A stretch of 64,000 nt of DNA, from assembly GCA_017984635.1 (NCBI GenBank), contig JAGNZC010000005.1:40988-104987 (forward strand), given 5' to 3'. This document shows positions 10,197-19,870 of this stretch, piece by piece (the stretch's first letter is position 1; every line of letters begins with the position of its first letter). Position numbers and translations under genes: made by a program. Origin of the DNA: Crocinitomicaceae bacterium (GTDB lineage: Bacteria; Bacteroidota; Bacteroidia; Flavobacteriales_D; Crocinitomicaceae). A model generated the notes under the pieces. The model made no database searches and was not told the DNA's origin. It saw only the letters and a program-made list of their open reading frames with translations.

Positions 10197-10913
10197 ATGA
10201 CTGATCAACACTTATTTTTTGATTTAGATCGCACTTTATGGGATTTTGAAAAGAATTCAAAAATTGCATTAACACAATTATTTCATCACCACGGACTGCA
10301 TAATCACATTGCAAATTTCCATGCATTTTATGGACATTATAAATTAAAAAACGCACAATTATGGAAAGAGTATGGTGCAGGTCGTTTAAAAAAAGAGGCG
10401 CTAAGAGATGAACGATTCCGTGTAACCTTAAACCATTTTTCTATCAACGATGAAGATTTGGTAAAAAAAATAAGTGATGGTTACGTGGAACTTTCTCCGC
10501 AACAAACCGCTTTGTTTCCAAACGCTATAGAAACCTTGGAATACTTAAAAAAAGAAGGTTATACAATGCATATCATCACGAATGGATTCAAAGAAGTGCA
10601 ATTTATCAAATTAAAAAATTCAGGATTAATTGATTTTTTTGATGTTATTGTATGTTCTGAAGATGTAGGACACAACAAACCGAATCCAGCAATTTTCAAT
10701 CATTCATTAAGCAAAGCCGCTGCAACTGCCGAAAAATCGGTGATGATTGGTGATGACTATGAAGTGGATGTATTAGGCGCTTTGAATTTCGGAATGAAAG
10801 GCGTTTTATTTGATCCCTACAACGAATTCAAATCATCAGTTGACGGACATAAAATAAAGGATCTTAACGAATTGCCAGCTTTGTTGCCATGGGTTTTCAA
10901 AGAAAATTTGTAA
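10197..10913 (+). CDS. HAD-superfamily nucleotidase, YjjG-like
   Basis: 238 residues. The HAD motif I is FFDLDRTLWDF near the N-terminus, motif II is the Thr in MHIITNGF, and motif III/IV is HNKPNPAIF with MIGDDYEVDVLGA. The DLDRTLWDFE start and the helical cap resemble YjjG, a 5'-nucleotidase for non-canonical pyrimidine nucleotides, which fits the upp context. Exact substrate unproven. It ends convergently, 23 nt from the next minus-strand gene. Confidence 0.85.
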   Translation: MTDQHLFFDLDRTLWDFEKNSKIALTQLFHHHGLHNHIANFHAFYGHYKLKNAQLWKEYGAGRLKKEALRDERFRVTLNHFSINDEDLVKKISDGYVELSPQQTALFPNAIETLEYLKKEGYTMHIITNGFKEVQFIKLKNSGLIDFFDVIVCSEDVGHNKPNPAIFNHSLSKAAATAEKSVMIGDDYEVDVLGALNFGMKGVLFDPYNEFKSSVDGHKIKDLNELPALLPWVFKENL

Positions 10914-10936
10914 TTCAAAACAGTAAAGAGATTCAA

Positions 10937-12763
10937 TTAGCGCTTGAAAAACAACTTAATTGCATTTAATTTTTGCATTTTCTTTTGAGGATTCCAAGCA
11001 TATATTTTTAATACATCGCTTCTTTTTAAATCTTTAGGCAGTCTGAACGCACTTGTAATTACACCATCATTATTTGTTTCAATTTTAGTCAAATCAAATG
11101 CATGGTAAAAATAAGGTTGATCATTTTTCATAAGCATTTCATTGTCTCGAACAATGGTAGCAACTAAATAAAAGGAACCGGATGTATCTAAGCTTCCTTC
11201 CGTTTGCAAAACATAATAATCCGAACGTTTTTTCAATGCTGGAACATGTGAAATTTCAATAGATAAGTCTCCGAAAAACTCTAAATCTATACTATCTTTT
11301 CTAGCACTTTTTTCAGAAATAATGCGATTTAGTTTTTTATTATTCTTCCCTTTTTTGTAGAAATAAGCTGTAGAATAAGGCAATGAAAGTGATGTTACTA
11401 AATGTGGGTATTTTTCCCGAATTACTTCTTGGTACATTGGCGTCAATTCAACGGTTGATTCACTGAAGCAAAAATAGTTTTTTGTTGAAGAATCAACTCG
11501 TTTTTTTAATTGAAATAAAACATCCTTTTGAGTCCAATCTACAATTGGCTCTCTTACATCATCTTCTAAGTAATAATTAAGATAATTTATACTGTTGAAA
11601 GCTGATGCAAACTCAATATTTTCAGTGCCATATTTTTGCTGAACTCGATGAATAAATGCTGCTTGTTCTCGAAAAACACCAAAGTGAATAGGGTCTTGAA
11701 TACGGAAAAGGATAACGCTATGTGTAATAGAAAGGACTAAAATGAATTTTAATAATCGCCACTTTTGGTATTCTTTCATTTCAATTTCAGAGGGTAGAAT
11801 ACCTAGAAACAGAAAAGGTAAAATAAATACCATTGCTGATTCTCTTAAAATTGGAGTAAGCGCATAGGACAAAACAAAAGCGACAACGAAAACAGTTAAA
11901 AACACTGCGATTCCGAACTTTTTATTCCAATTAATAAGTGTAGATTTTTCTTTCTTACGAAAACGTACTATTACAGCAAATATGACTAAAAATACAACTA
12001 TTAAAACAAGCGATTCATTGAAAAACAAATAAATAAATTCAAATGCCCATTTCCAAGAAGGTGCCGGTAGCCAATTTAATCCACCACGATTCAAATGAAA
12101 CAAGGTAACAGATAAATGAGGTGCAAATGCAATGATACTGATTGACCCTGCTATTAATAGCCACTTAATTTTAGCTTTACCAATGATGAATAAAGCGCAT
12201 ATCCCTATTAAACCTACAGTTAGAAAAGCAAAATAATGCGACAACATGGCTCCAATTAATCCAATAAAAAGGAAAAAAGTCCATTTAACAAAATGATTGT
12301 TTCCGTGTTTGATTTCTAGTACACTTAAAAAGCTGACTAAAACAAAAAACTCTCCTGAATTGTAAGGTCGAGCAAAGACACTGTTCATCACTGCAAATGA
12401 TAAACCTGTCAACAAAGCAAGCGTCACTAACCCACTAAAACGAGTAAAATGTCGATTCGCAATGTGATAAATTAAACTCGAATTTAAAATAAAAAAAAGT
12501 AAACCTGTAGATCGTAACGACCATTCACTGTCGCCGAATAGATGAACCCAAATCCATAAAAACACTTGGTAAAAGGCAGGATGCATATCGCCAACTTGGA
12601 TGCCATAATACCACAATTCATTCCAGGAAGTGGATTGTGTTCGATTCCAAGCGCTTAATTCATCATTTGTTAAACCTTGAACGATAATAAAATAACAACG
12701 AAAAAGGAAGCCAATACAAAGTATCCATAAAAATAAACGATGTTCTTTGAGCCACTTAATCAT
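10937..12763 (-). CDS. GT39-like integral-membrane glycosyltransferase
   Basis: 608 residues. The N-terminal half has about nine or ten membrane helices (8-400). The first loop carries TNDELSAWN, the acidic pair expected in GT-C fold enzymes such as protein mannosyltransferases and ArnT, which use polyprenyl-phosphate sugars on the periplasmic side. The C-terminal part (about 400-608) is soluble and beta-rich. It starts 12 nt after rlmB and is the last gene of the osmC-rlmB unit. Acceptor and donor are unknown. Confidence 0.75.
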   Translation of the reverse strand: MIKWLKEHRLFLWILCIGFLFRCYFIIVQGLTNDELSAWNRTQSTSWNELWYYGIQVGDMHPAFYQVFLWIWVHLFGDSEWSLRSTGLLFFILNSSLIYHIANRHFTRFSGLVTLALLTGLSFAVMNSVFARPYNSGEFFVLVSFLSVLEIKHGNNHFVKWTFFLFIGLIGAMLSHYFAFLTVGLIGICALFIIGKAKIKWLLIAGSISIIAFAPHLSVTLFHLNRGGLNWLPAPSWKWAFEFIYLFFNESLVLIVVFLVIFAVIVRFRKKEKSTLINWNKKFGIAVFLTVFVVAFVLSYALTPILRESAMVFILPFLFLGILPSEIEMKEYQKWRLLKFILVLSITHSVILFRIQDPIHFGVFREQAAFIHRVQQKYGTENIEFASAFNSINYLNYYLEDDVREPIVDWTQKDVLFQLKKRVDSSTKNYFCFSESTVELTPMYQEVIREKYPHLVTSLSLPYSTAYFYKKGKNNKKLNRIISEKSARKDSIDLEFFGDLSIEISHVPALKKRSDYYVLQTEGSLDTSGSFYLVATIVRDNEMLMKNDQPYFYHAFDLTKIETNNDGVITSAFRLPKDLKRSDVLKIYAWNPQKKMQKLNAIKLFFKR

Positions 12764-12775
12764 TCAATTACTTAT

Positions 12776-13558
12776 TTAATCGCGTAATTCTTGACGTGTT
12801 TTTTCGTATAAAATCATTCCTGCTGCAACCCCAACATTCATAGATGCAATTTCACCACGCATAGGGATCCTAGCTTTGATATCAGATAAATTCAATAAAT
12901 CAGAAGTGATTCCATCTTCTTCAGAGCCTAAAATGATGGCAACAGAACCTCTTAAATTCACTTCATACAAAGGGATTTTTGATTTTTCAGTACATGCGAC
13001 AATACGCATACCTAATTGTTGTAAGTAAAATAAAGAATCTTTTAGATTAGTTGTTTTACAAACTGGAATACGATTCAAAGCACCTGCGGAAGTTTTAATT
13101 GCATCAGCCGTAACCAAAGCAGATCCTTTAGACGGAATTAAAATCGCATCAACACCTTGACATTCAGCCGTTCTTGCGATTGCACCAAAGTTACGAACGT
13201 CTGTAATACGATCTAATACTAGGATCATTGGCTTCTCTCCTTTTTCCATTCGTTCTTCAACAAATGGCTCAATCAATTGATATTCAATTGGAGAAACGTA
13301 AGCTATTACACCTTGATGATTTCCATCAATAACACCGTCTAATTTTTGAACAGGAACAAATTGTAATTGAAAATCACGACCTGCTAAAGCATCTTTTAAT
13401 TCAGAGAAAAGATCTTTATTCATCCCTTTTTGAATTAAAATCTTGTTAATCTCACGTCCAGCTTTGATTGCTTCAATAACAGCGCGTACTCCAAAAATCA
13501 CATCTTCAGCAGATTTTTTTCGTTCAAACTTCTTATATTCCATTCTTCTATTTTCCAT
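12776..13558 (-). CDS. rlmB: 23S rRNA 2'-O-methyltransferase RlmB (TrmH family)
   Basis: 260 residues. An N-terminal substrate-binding domain (about 18-95) is followed by a SPOUT catalytic domain with the three family motifs: LDRITDVRNFGAIARTAE, ILGSEEDGI and the knot end MRGEIASMNVGVAAG. It is predicted to methylate the ribose of G2251 in 23S rRNA. An alternative start is the ATG at 13543 (MEYKKF), 15 nt in. It lies 6 nt after the osmC-like gene. Confidence 0.92.
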   Translation of the reverse strand: MENRRMEYKKFERKKSAEDVIFGVRAVIEAIKAGREINKILIQKGMNKDLFSELKDALAGRDFQLQFVPVQKLDGVIDGNHQGVIAYVSPIEYQLIEPFVEERMEKGEKPMILVLDRITDVRNFGAIARTAECQGVDAILIPSKGSALVTADAIKTSAGALNRIPVCKTTNLKDSLFYLQQLGMRIVACTEKSKIPLYEVNLRGSVAIILGSEEDGITSDLLNLSDIKARIPMRGEIASMNVGVAAGMILYEKTRQELRD

Positions 13559-13564
13559 TTCTTT

Positions 13565-13972
13565 TTATTTATAAACGATTGAAAATTCAACCGCTACATT
13601 ATCACCCAATGTTTTTGCAACCGGGCACGCTTTTCCAGCTCTGATTACTTTTTCAGCCTGTATATCCGTCCAATTATTTCCTTTAAAATCGATATGAATC
13701 ACAATTTTACCAATTCTTCTAGGATTAGCTTCCATGATTTTCTCAACACTTGCTTTCGCATGTTCAAAAAATACGTCATGTTCTTTGCAATAAATTCCGA
13801 TAATTGTCAACATGCATGAAGCATATGCTGTTGCGACTAAATCAGTAGGAGAAAATGCTTGACCTAAACCATTGTTATCAAGCGGTGCATCTGTAATGAT
13901 AGAAGTATTCGATTGAACATGTGTACATTTTGTTCTAAGTCCTCCCAAATATTCAACTTCTGCTGTAATCAT
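13565..13972 (-). CDS. OsmC/Ohr-family peroxide-defence protein
   Basis: 135 residues from the ATG at 13972 (MITAEVEYLGG); an upstream TTG at 14017 would add 15 residues that do not look like OsmC. Signs of the family are SPTDLVATAYASCMLTIIG, with one reactive cysteine, and CPVAKTLG with the second. Members reduce organic hydroperoxides in the cytoplasm. It is first of a minus-strand unit with rlmB and a GT39-like gene. Confidence 0.88.
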   Translation of the reverse strand: MITAEVEYLGGLRTKCTHVQSNTSIITDAPLDNNGLGQAFSPTDLVATAYASCMLTIIGIYCKEHDVFFEHAKASVEKIMEANPRRIGKIVIHIDFKGNNWTDIQAEKVIRAGKACPVAKTLGDNVAVEFSIVYK

Positions 13973-14137
13973 AAAATTATCAAAAATTTGTTTTGTAACT
14001 TTGTCTTTTGAAATCAAAAACGATTTTAATTGGTAAAAATAAGCTTTTTATTTGAGCCTAAGAAATAACGAACATTTTGAATGAATGAATTGTTATTTAA
14101 AAAGCACATTTATTAAAGCGCATTTAGTTAAAGTGAA

Positions 14138-15013
14138 ATGAGTGAAATAAGTCAAAAAGATAATTCTGAGATTCGTATTAAAAAACCGAAATGGTTGCGT
14201 GTAAAATTGCCCATTGGCGAGAATTACCGTAGGGTTAGATCATTGGTTGACGAGCATAAGCTACATACAATTTGTGAAAGTGGTAGTTGTCCAAATATGG
14301 GTGAATGTTGGGGAGAAGGCACTGCTACTTTTATGATTTTAGGAAATATTTGTACGCGTTCATGTGGTTTTTGTGCTGTTAAAACAGGTCGACCAGAAGA
14401 AGTTGATGAATTTGAACCAGGGAAAATTGCACACAGCGTAAAAACGATGGGAATCAAACATGCTGTAATTACTTCTGTAGACCGCGACGACTTGAAAGAT
14501 GGTGGTTCTGGTATTTGGGTTCAAACTGTTAAAGCCATTCGCCATCAATCACCAGGTACAACATTAGAAACTTTGATTCCTGATTTTGCAGGAAATTGGG
14601 AAAACTTACAAAACATTATCGAAGTTGCACCTGAAATTGTCAGTCATAATTTAGAAACGGTGCGACGTTTAACCAAACAAGTGCGTATTCAAGCTAAATA
14701 CGATCGAAGTTTAGAAGTATTATTTCGTTTGAAAAAAGGCGGTATGCGCACAAAATCAGGTATCATGCTAGGTTTAGGAGAAACTGATGAAGAAATCATT
14801 GAAACAATGCAAGATTTACGCAGTGTACAAGTTGATATTTTAACATTGGGGCAATATTTGCAACCAACGCCCAAACATTTACCGATTGCTGAATTTGTAA
14901 CACCTGAACGTTTTGAAAAATATCAGAAAATAGGCATGGAAATGGGATTTAGATATGTAGAAAGCGGCCCCTTGGTTCGCTCATCTTATCATGCTGAAAA
15001 GCATTTGTTTTAA
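14138..15013 (+). CDS. lipA: Lipoyl synthase
   Basis: 291 residues. A radical-SAM enzyme that inserts two sulfurs into octanoyl groups on lipoyl domains. The radical-SAM cluster motif CTRSCGFC and the auxiliary cluster cysteines [12 protein letters not shown] are both visible, along with the C-terminal RSSYHA serine that ligates the auxiliary cluster. lpdA, which works on lipoylated complexes, is 3.4 kb downstream. No promoter box is evident in the 165-nt spacer. Confidence 0.97.
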   Translation: MSEISQKDNSEIRIKKPKWLRVKLPIGENYRRVRSLVDEHKLHTICESGSCPNMGECWGEGTATFMILGNICTRSCGFCAVKTGRPEEVDEFEPGKIAHSVKTMGIKHAVITSVDRDDLKDGGSGIWVQTVKAIRHQSPGTTLETLIPDFAGNWENLQNIIEVAPEIVSHNLETVRRLTKQVRIQAKYDRSLEVLFRLKKGGMRTKSGIMLGLGETDEEIIETMQDLRSVQVDILTLGQYLQPTPKHLPIAEFVTPERFEKYQKIGMEMGFRYVESGPLVRSSYHAEKHLF

Positions 15014-15161
15014 GTTTAGACCTGTCTATTTTATTGAAAATTTGAAATAAATTGAAGCGAGTAAAAACAGTAAATTAATAAATTTGAAAATTAGATTTAA
15101 AAAACTAATAATAAATTAACATATGTTTTGATTTTTTATTAATTTGGCGGTCGCATTACTA

Positions 15162-15169
15162 TAATTTTG
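15162..15169 (+). promoter_or_regulatory. Promoter -7 box of the T9SS cargo gene
   Basis: TAATTTTG fits TAnnTTTG and ends 10 nt before the ATG at 15180, so the leader would be only about 5 nt. TTTG at 15143-15146 is present but its spacing (15 nt) is short. Confidence 0.6.
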
Positions 15170-15179
15170 TAATAATTAC

Positions 15180-18100
15180 ATGATGAAAAAAACAAAAATT
15201 ATCTTTGGAACATTAGGAATTGTTGCTGTCGCAGCAATCGTTGCTGTTTCACCTTGGGGCAAAAACATCAATGGTCAATATGCACAAAAGGACTTGCCTT
15301 CTTTGGAAAGTCAAAATGCAAATGATGCTCAGAAGTGGTTGGAAGCTCGCTATGTTGATGTAACAACAGGTGAAAGAATTTCAGATGCAAAATTAGCATT
15401 GATTGAAAAGCAAATTTTAGCCATTCCCAAGAATAAAAGTATCTCATTTGTAGAAAGAGGTCCAGATAATATTGGTGGAAGAACGCGCGCAATTCAAGTT
15501 GACAGAACAAATATTAATCGCGTTTGGGCTGGTGGTGTTTCAGGAGGTATTTTCGTTACAGAAAATAGAGCAAATACATGGACAAGAATTAATTCATATA
15601 TAAATGCTGGTGCCTCTCCAAATATTTCTAGTATGACTCAAACTCCGGATGGAACATTGTATGTTGCAACGGGATCTAATCAAGAGGGATGGGCTCCTGG
15701 AAATGGTGTTTGGTACACTACTGATGCTGGAGCAACTTGGGCAAAAATCCCAGGAACAACAGCAAGTACAGAAGTTGAATCAAATGATGTTGATAATTAT
15801 GTTTGGATGGCAACATCTTCAGGTTTGAAGAAATGGAAAGTAGGAGATGCAGCTCTAACAGGTGTTACAGGTGTTACAGGTTCTTGTTCAGCATTCAAAA
15901 TGTCAAAAGACGGACAAGTTATAGTAGGAGCATTTAGTTCTAATAAAACGTTTGTTTCAAATGATGGCGGTGCTACTTGGACCGATAAATCAGGTTCAGG
16001 TGCTACAGTTGTTCCTGTTGGGTCACAGCGAATCGAATATGCAATCTCTCCAAATAAAGTTGGCGGAAATTATTCAGTATATGCAGTTAGAACGAATGCT
16101 AACCTTTCTGGAATGAATGTTTCACATGACAATGGTCAAACTTGGTCACAATTTATCGGGCCATCAGGAACACCAAGTAATTTAGATATCTATAGAAATC
16201 AAGGGACTTACAATTCTATTGTAACTGTATCTGCAACTGATAATGAAAAAATATTAATTGGTGGTATTGACATTTGGAAATGGAAACAAACGACAAGCAG
16301 TCCTGCCTATGGTGGTTTTGAGAAATTATCACAATGGTTTTTATCTCCTTCTTCACCAGCATACGTTCATGCTGATAACCATGAAATGAAATGGGATAAC
16401 ACAGGCCGTTTATATGTAGGAAATGATGGCGGTATTGGTATTACGGTGAATGAAGGTCAAAGTTGGTACCCAGCAAACAGAGGGTATAATATTACACAAT
16501 ACTATGGAATAGCATTTGATAAAGACGGATCTGTAATGGGTGGTGCTCAAGATAACGGAACTACTTACAATGATCATTTCTTAAATACAAAAGAATTTAG
16601 AGAAGTTGGTGGTGGAGATGGAATGGCATGTGAGATTTCTTTTTTCAATCCAAATGTAATGTTCTCAAGTATTTATTACAACTCATTCTCACGTTCAAGT
16701 GACAGAGGTCAAAGTTGGGGTGCATTTATTCCTGGTTTACCTACAACATATCCAGCTGTTGGTACTGAAGGATCCGTTCATCCGTTCCAATCTTCTATGT
16801 TTTTAGCTGAATACTACGATTTAAATTCACAAGATTCAGTTATTTTTATTCCTACTAAAAACATTTCAGCTGGAACACAAATTAAAGTTCCAAGTAGAGC
16901 TACTGGTGATAGTATGATCTATACAACTACTACCAATTTATGGTTTGACGATACAGCTTATTTTGATCCAGCTTACACAATTTTAGATGTATCTGTTGTA
17001 AATGCAATAAATGGTCAAACAGTATTAATTGGAAATTATGGTTGGACACCTTTTGCAAGTGCTACAGGTACACCAACTAATCCATCAATAGGAGATACGT
17101 TAACAGTTCATTATCCAGCTGGTGATGGGATTGTAGTTGTACAAAGTAAAGGTACATACACACACTACTTTGCATTCAATGCTAATAATGGAAAGAAATT
17201 AAGTTTAGGGACAGATACATACAGAATTAATGTTTCTTGGGACACATTAATAGTACAAGATCCTTTCCAATCATGGTTCTTATTTTACGTTAATACAAAT
17301 GGTGGTGAAATTTGGGGAACTAGAAGTGCATTACAATTAAGTAATCTTGCTCCAATTTGGGTAAAAATAGCTCAAGGTATTGGAGGTTCTGGTGCTGGAA
17401 GTAATGAATCAATTACAGTTGATGTTGAATTTTCTAAAAATCTAAATCACTGTTACATTTCTACAGGTGCTGGTGGTGTATACAGAATAGATGGTCTTGG
17501 GAGTGCTTACATTTCAGATCCTAATTTTAAGAAAAAAGCAGGATACTGGGTTGATAATAACACAGGACAATCAATGGCTCCAATTGGAACTACAAAAACT
17601 CAAATTACGACAACTAACTATCAAGGTATAGCAGTTAATCCTAGCAATTCAAATGATTTAGTTGTGTTCTCAGGATTTGGTGGCGCAATGAAACGTTCTT
17701 TAAACGCTACTTCTGCAACACCTACTTTCACTGCTTTAACTGCAATCACAAATCCTGCAGTTGCTTGTTATGACGGAATTATTGATAGAGATGATTCAGA
17801 CGTTTTAGTTGTTGGTACATCTAATGGTGTTTTTGTTTCTGAAAACGGTGGTGGATCTTGGACAAATGCTTCTGCAGGATTCGAAGGAACTCCAGTTTAC
17901 CATGTTCGTCAATCTTGGAGAACATGGAATGAAGGTAACAGAAGACCAGGTGAGATTTACATTGGAACTTACGGTCGTGGAATCTGGGCATCAGCTTCAT
18001 ACTTAGGAATTGATGAAAATGGAAACGGAACAAACGGAAGTGAATTCAAAACAAAATTGAAAGTTTATCCTAATCCAACTACAGATAACGCAACATTGAC

Positions 18101-18302
18101 TTTCAACTTAAAAGAAACTTCTAATGTAGCTGTTTACGTATACTCTATTTCTGGAGTATTGGTAAAAACATTTACTGAGAAAAATGTTTCTGAAGGTGCT
18201 CAAACAATTAAAATTGATAGCGACGATTTAACAAATGGAACGTACATTGTTAAATTAATTGCTGGAAAACAAAACGATACAGTGAAATTTATTAAACGAT
18301 AA
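15180..18302 (+). CDS. T9SS-secreted protein with Asp-box beta-propeller repeats
   Basis: 1040 residues. An N-terminal hydrophobic signal (about 7-24) precedes a body with repeated Asp-box-like motifs: TDAGATW, NDGGATW, HDNGQTW, NEGQSW, DRGQSW and ENGGGSW. These mark sialidase/VPS10-type propeller blades. The last 75 residues (from LKVYPNPTTDNATL to VKFIKR) are a type A T9SS C-terminal sorting domain, so the protein is exported by Sec and then sent through the T9SS outer-membrane channel. Catalytic residues are not recognisable; it could be an adhesin, a peptidase-linked propeller or a carbohydrate binder. A terminator follows. Confidence 0.88.
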   Translation: MMKKTKIIFGTLGIVAVAAIVAVSPWGKNINGQYAQKDLPSLESQNANDAQKWLEARYVDVTTGERISDAKLALIEKQILAIPKNKSISFVERGPDNIGGRTRAIQVDRTNINRVWAGGVSGGIFVTENRANTWTRINSYINAGASPNISSMTQTPDGTLYVATGSNQEGWAPGNGVWYTTDAGATWAKIPGTTASTEVESNDVDNYVWMATSSGLKKWKVGDAALTGVTGVTGSCSAFKMSKDGQVIVGAFSSNKTFVSNDGGATWTDKSGSGATVVPVGSQRIEYAISPNKVGGNYSVYAVRTNANLSGMNVSHDNGQTWSQFIGPSGTPSNLDIYRNQGTYNSIVTVSATDNEKILIGGIDIWKWKQTTSSPAYGGFEKLSQWFLSPSSPAYVHADNHEMKWDNTGRLYVGNDGGIGITVNEGQSWYPANRGYNITQYYGIAFDKDGSVMGGAQDNGTTYNDHFLNTKEFREVGGGDGMACEISFFNPNVMFSSIYYNSFSRSSDRGQSWGAFIPGLPTTYPAVGTEGSVHPFQSSMFLAEYYDLNSQDSVIFIPTKNISAGTQIKVPSRATGDSMIYTTTTNLWFDDTAYFDPAYTILDVSVVNAINGQTVLIGNYGWTPFASATGTPTNPSIGDTLTVHYPAGDGIVVVQSKGTYTHYFAFNANNGKKLSLGTDTYRINVSWDTLIVQDPFQSWFLFYVNTNGGEIWGTRSALQLSNLAPIWVKIAQGIGGSGAGSNESITVDVEFSKNLNHCYISTGAGGVYRIDGLGSAYISDPNFKKKAGYWVDNNTGQSMAPIGTTKTQITTTNYQGIAVNPSNSNDLVVFSGFGGAMKRSLNATSATPTFTALTAITNPAVACYDGIIDRDDSDVLVVGTSNGVFVSENGGGSWTNASAGFEGTPVYHVRQSWRTWNEGNRRPGEIYIGTYGRGIWASASYLGIDENGNGTNGSEFKTKLKVYPNPTTDNATLTFNLKETSNVAVYVYSISGVLVKTFTEKNVSEGAQTIKIDSDDLTNGTYIVKLIAGKQNDTVKFIKR

Positions 18303-18320
18303 TATTCACAAAATAAATTG

Positions 18321-18352
18321 AAAGGGTTACTTTTTTAAGTAACCCTTTTTTT
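18321..18352 (+). terminator. Terminator after the T9SS cargo gene
   Basis: AAAGGGTTACTT (18321-18332) pairs with AAGTAACCCTTT (18337-18348) and is followed by a T-run. A perfect 12-bp stem with a 4-nt loop. Confidence 0.9.
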
Positions 18353-18387
18353 ATTGATAAATTGTCTGAAAAATCAATTGTTAATCC

Positions 18388-18395
18388 TAACTTTG
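18388..18395 (+). promoter_or_regulatory. lpdA promoter -7 box
   Basis: TAACTTTG fits TAnnTTTG, 17 nt before the lpdA ATG at 18413 and directly after the upstream terminator. Confidence 0.65.
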
Positions 18396-18412
18396 TAAAA
18401 AATTAATATAAA

Positions 18413-19816
18413 ATGAACGCTTACGACATTACAATTATTGGTTCAGGACCAGGTGGATACGTTGCTGCACTTCGTTGTGCTCAATTAGGAATGAAAACAG
18501 CTCTTATTGAAAAATATGACACATTAGGTGGTACCTGTTTAAATGTTGGTTGTATTCCTTCTAAAGCTTTATTAGATTCATCAGAACATTACCATAATGC
18601 AATCCACAATTTCAAAGAACACGGAATTGATGTAAAAGATGTTCAAGCAAACATCACGCAAATGATTCAACGAAAAAGCGATGTTGTTTCTCAAACGTGT
18701 GCAGGTGTTAAATTTTTAATGGATAAAAACAAAATTGAAGTAATTCACGGTTTAGGTTCATTCGTTGATAAAAACACGATTAAAATTACGGCAAATGATG
18801 GAAGTGAAACCAACATCACTTCTAAGAATATTATTATAGCAACTGGTTCAAAACCTAATTTTTTTCCAGGAATGGAGCCAGATAAAAAAAGAATCATCAC
18901 TTCTACGGAAGCATTGGTTATGAAAGAGATTCCAAAAAGAATGTTGGTAATAGGTGGTGGAGTGATTGGACTAGAATTAGGCTCTGTTTACGGGCGTTTA
19001 GGAACTGAAATCGAAGTGATTGAAAACAACTCAACGATTCTTCCGACAATGGATGGTGCTCTTGGAAAAGAATTAACAAAAGTCTTGAAAAAGGAAGGGT
19101 TTAAATTTCATTTTGAATCAAAAGTACAAAAGGTTGAAAACAAAGGAAATCACGTTGTTTTAACTGCATTGAATAAAAAAGGTGAAACAGTTACCTTAGA
19201 AGCTGACTATTGTTTAGTTGCTGTTGGTAGAAAACCATTTACAGCAGGTTTGAACTTAGAAGCAGCAGGTGTAAAAGTTACAGATCGTGGTCAAATTGAT
19301 GTAAATGATCATTTACAAACAAATGTTCCAAACATTTATGCTATTGGTGATGTTGTTCGCGGAGCGATGCTTGCTCACAAAGCGGAAGAAGAAGGTGTAT
19401 TTGTAGCTGAAACAATCGCAGGACAAAAACCACATATTAATTACAATTTAATACCTGGTGTTGTTTACACATGGCCAGAAGTTGCGGCTGTTGGTAAAAC
19501 TGAAGAGCAATTAAAAGCTGAAGGCGTTGAATACAAAGTAGGTTCTTTCCCAATCAAAGCATTAGGAAGAGCACGTGCAAGTATGGATACAGCAGGATTA
19601 GTTAAAGTTATCGCGGATAGCAAAACGGATGAAGTTTTAGGTGTACACATGATTGCACCAAGAGCTGCCGATTTAATTATGGAAGCAGTGGTAGCGATGG
19701 AATACAGAGCTTCGGCTGAAGACATTGCTCGTATTTGTCACCCTCACCCAACCTATTCGGAAGCAGTGAAAGAAGCAGCATTGGCTGCAACAGACAACCG
19801 CGCTCTTCACGTATAA
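18413..19816 (+). CDS. lpdA: Dihydrolipoyl dehydrogenase (E3)
   Basis: 467 residues. A FAD enzyme that reoxidises dihydrolipoyl groups of 2-oxo-acid dehydrogenase and glycine-cleavage complexes with NAD+. The FAD motif GSGPGGYVAA, the redox disulfide GGTCLNVGCIPSK, the NAD motif GGGVIGLELGSVYGRLG and the C-terminal catalytic HPHPTYSE are all intact. Monocistronic, between its own promoter and a bidirectional terminator. Confidence 0.97.
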   Translation: MNAYDITIIGSGPGGYVAALRCAQLGMKTALIEKYDTLGGTCLNVGCIPSKALLDSSEHYHNAIHNFKEHGIDVKDVQANITQMIQRKSDVVSQTCAGVKFLMDKNKIEVIHGLGSFVDKNTIKITANDGSETNITSKNIIIATGSKPNFFPGMEPDKKRIITSTEALVMKEIPKRMLVIGGGVIGLELGSVYGRLGTEIEVIENNSTILPTMDGALGKELTKVLKKEGFKFHFESKVQKVENKGNHVVLTALNKKGETVTLEADYCLVAVGRKPFTAGLNLEAAGVKVTDRGQIDVNDHLQTNVPNIYAIGDVVRGAMLAHKAEEEGVFVAETIAGQKPHINYNLIPGVVYTWPEVAAVGKTEEQLKAEGVEYKVGSFPIKALGRARASMDTAGLVKVIADSKTDEVLGVHMIAPRAADLIMEAVVAMEYRASAEDIARICHPHPTYSEAVKEAALAATDNRALHV

Positions 19817-19830
19817 GATTTATATAGTAA

Positions 19831-19865
19831 AAAAAGGAGTATGAAATTCATACTCCTTTTTTTGT
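19831..19865. terminator. Bidirectional terminator between lpdA and the thioredoxin-like gene
   Basis: A 14-bp stem (19831-19844 with 19848-19861) has A-runs on the left and T-runs on the right. It serves both convergent genes, lpdA and the TlpA-like gene. Confidence 0.92.
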
Positions 19866-19870
19866 GTTCA

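Noticed and set aside
13973..14017. Longer N-terminus for the OsmC-like protein from a TTG at 14017
   Set aside because: The extra 15 residues do not resemble the family, and the ATG at 13972 starts exactly at the first expected strand.
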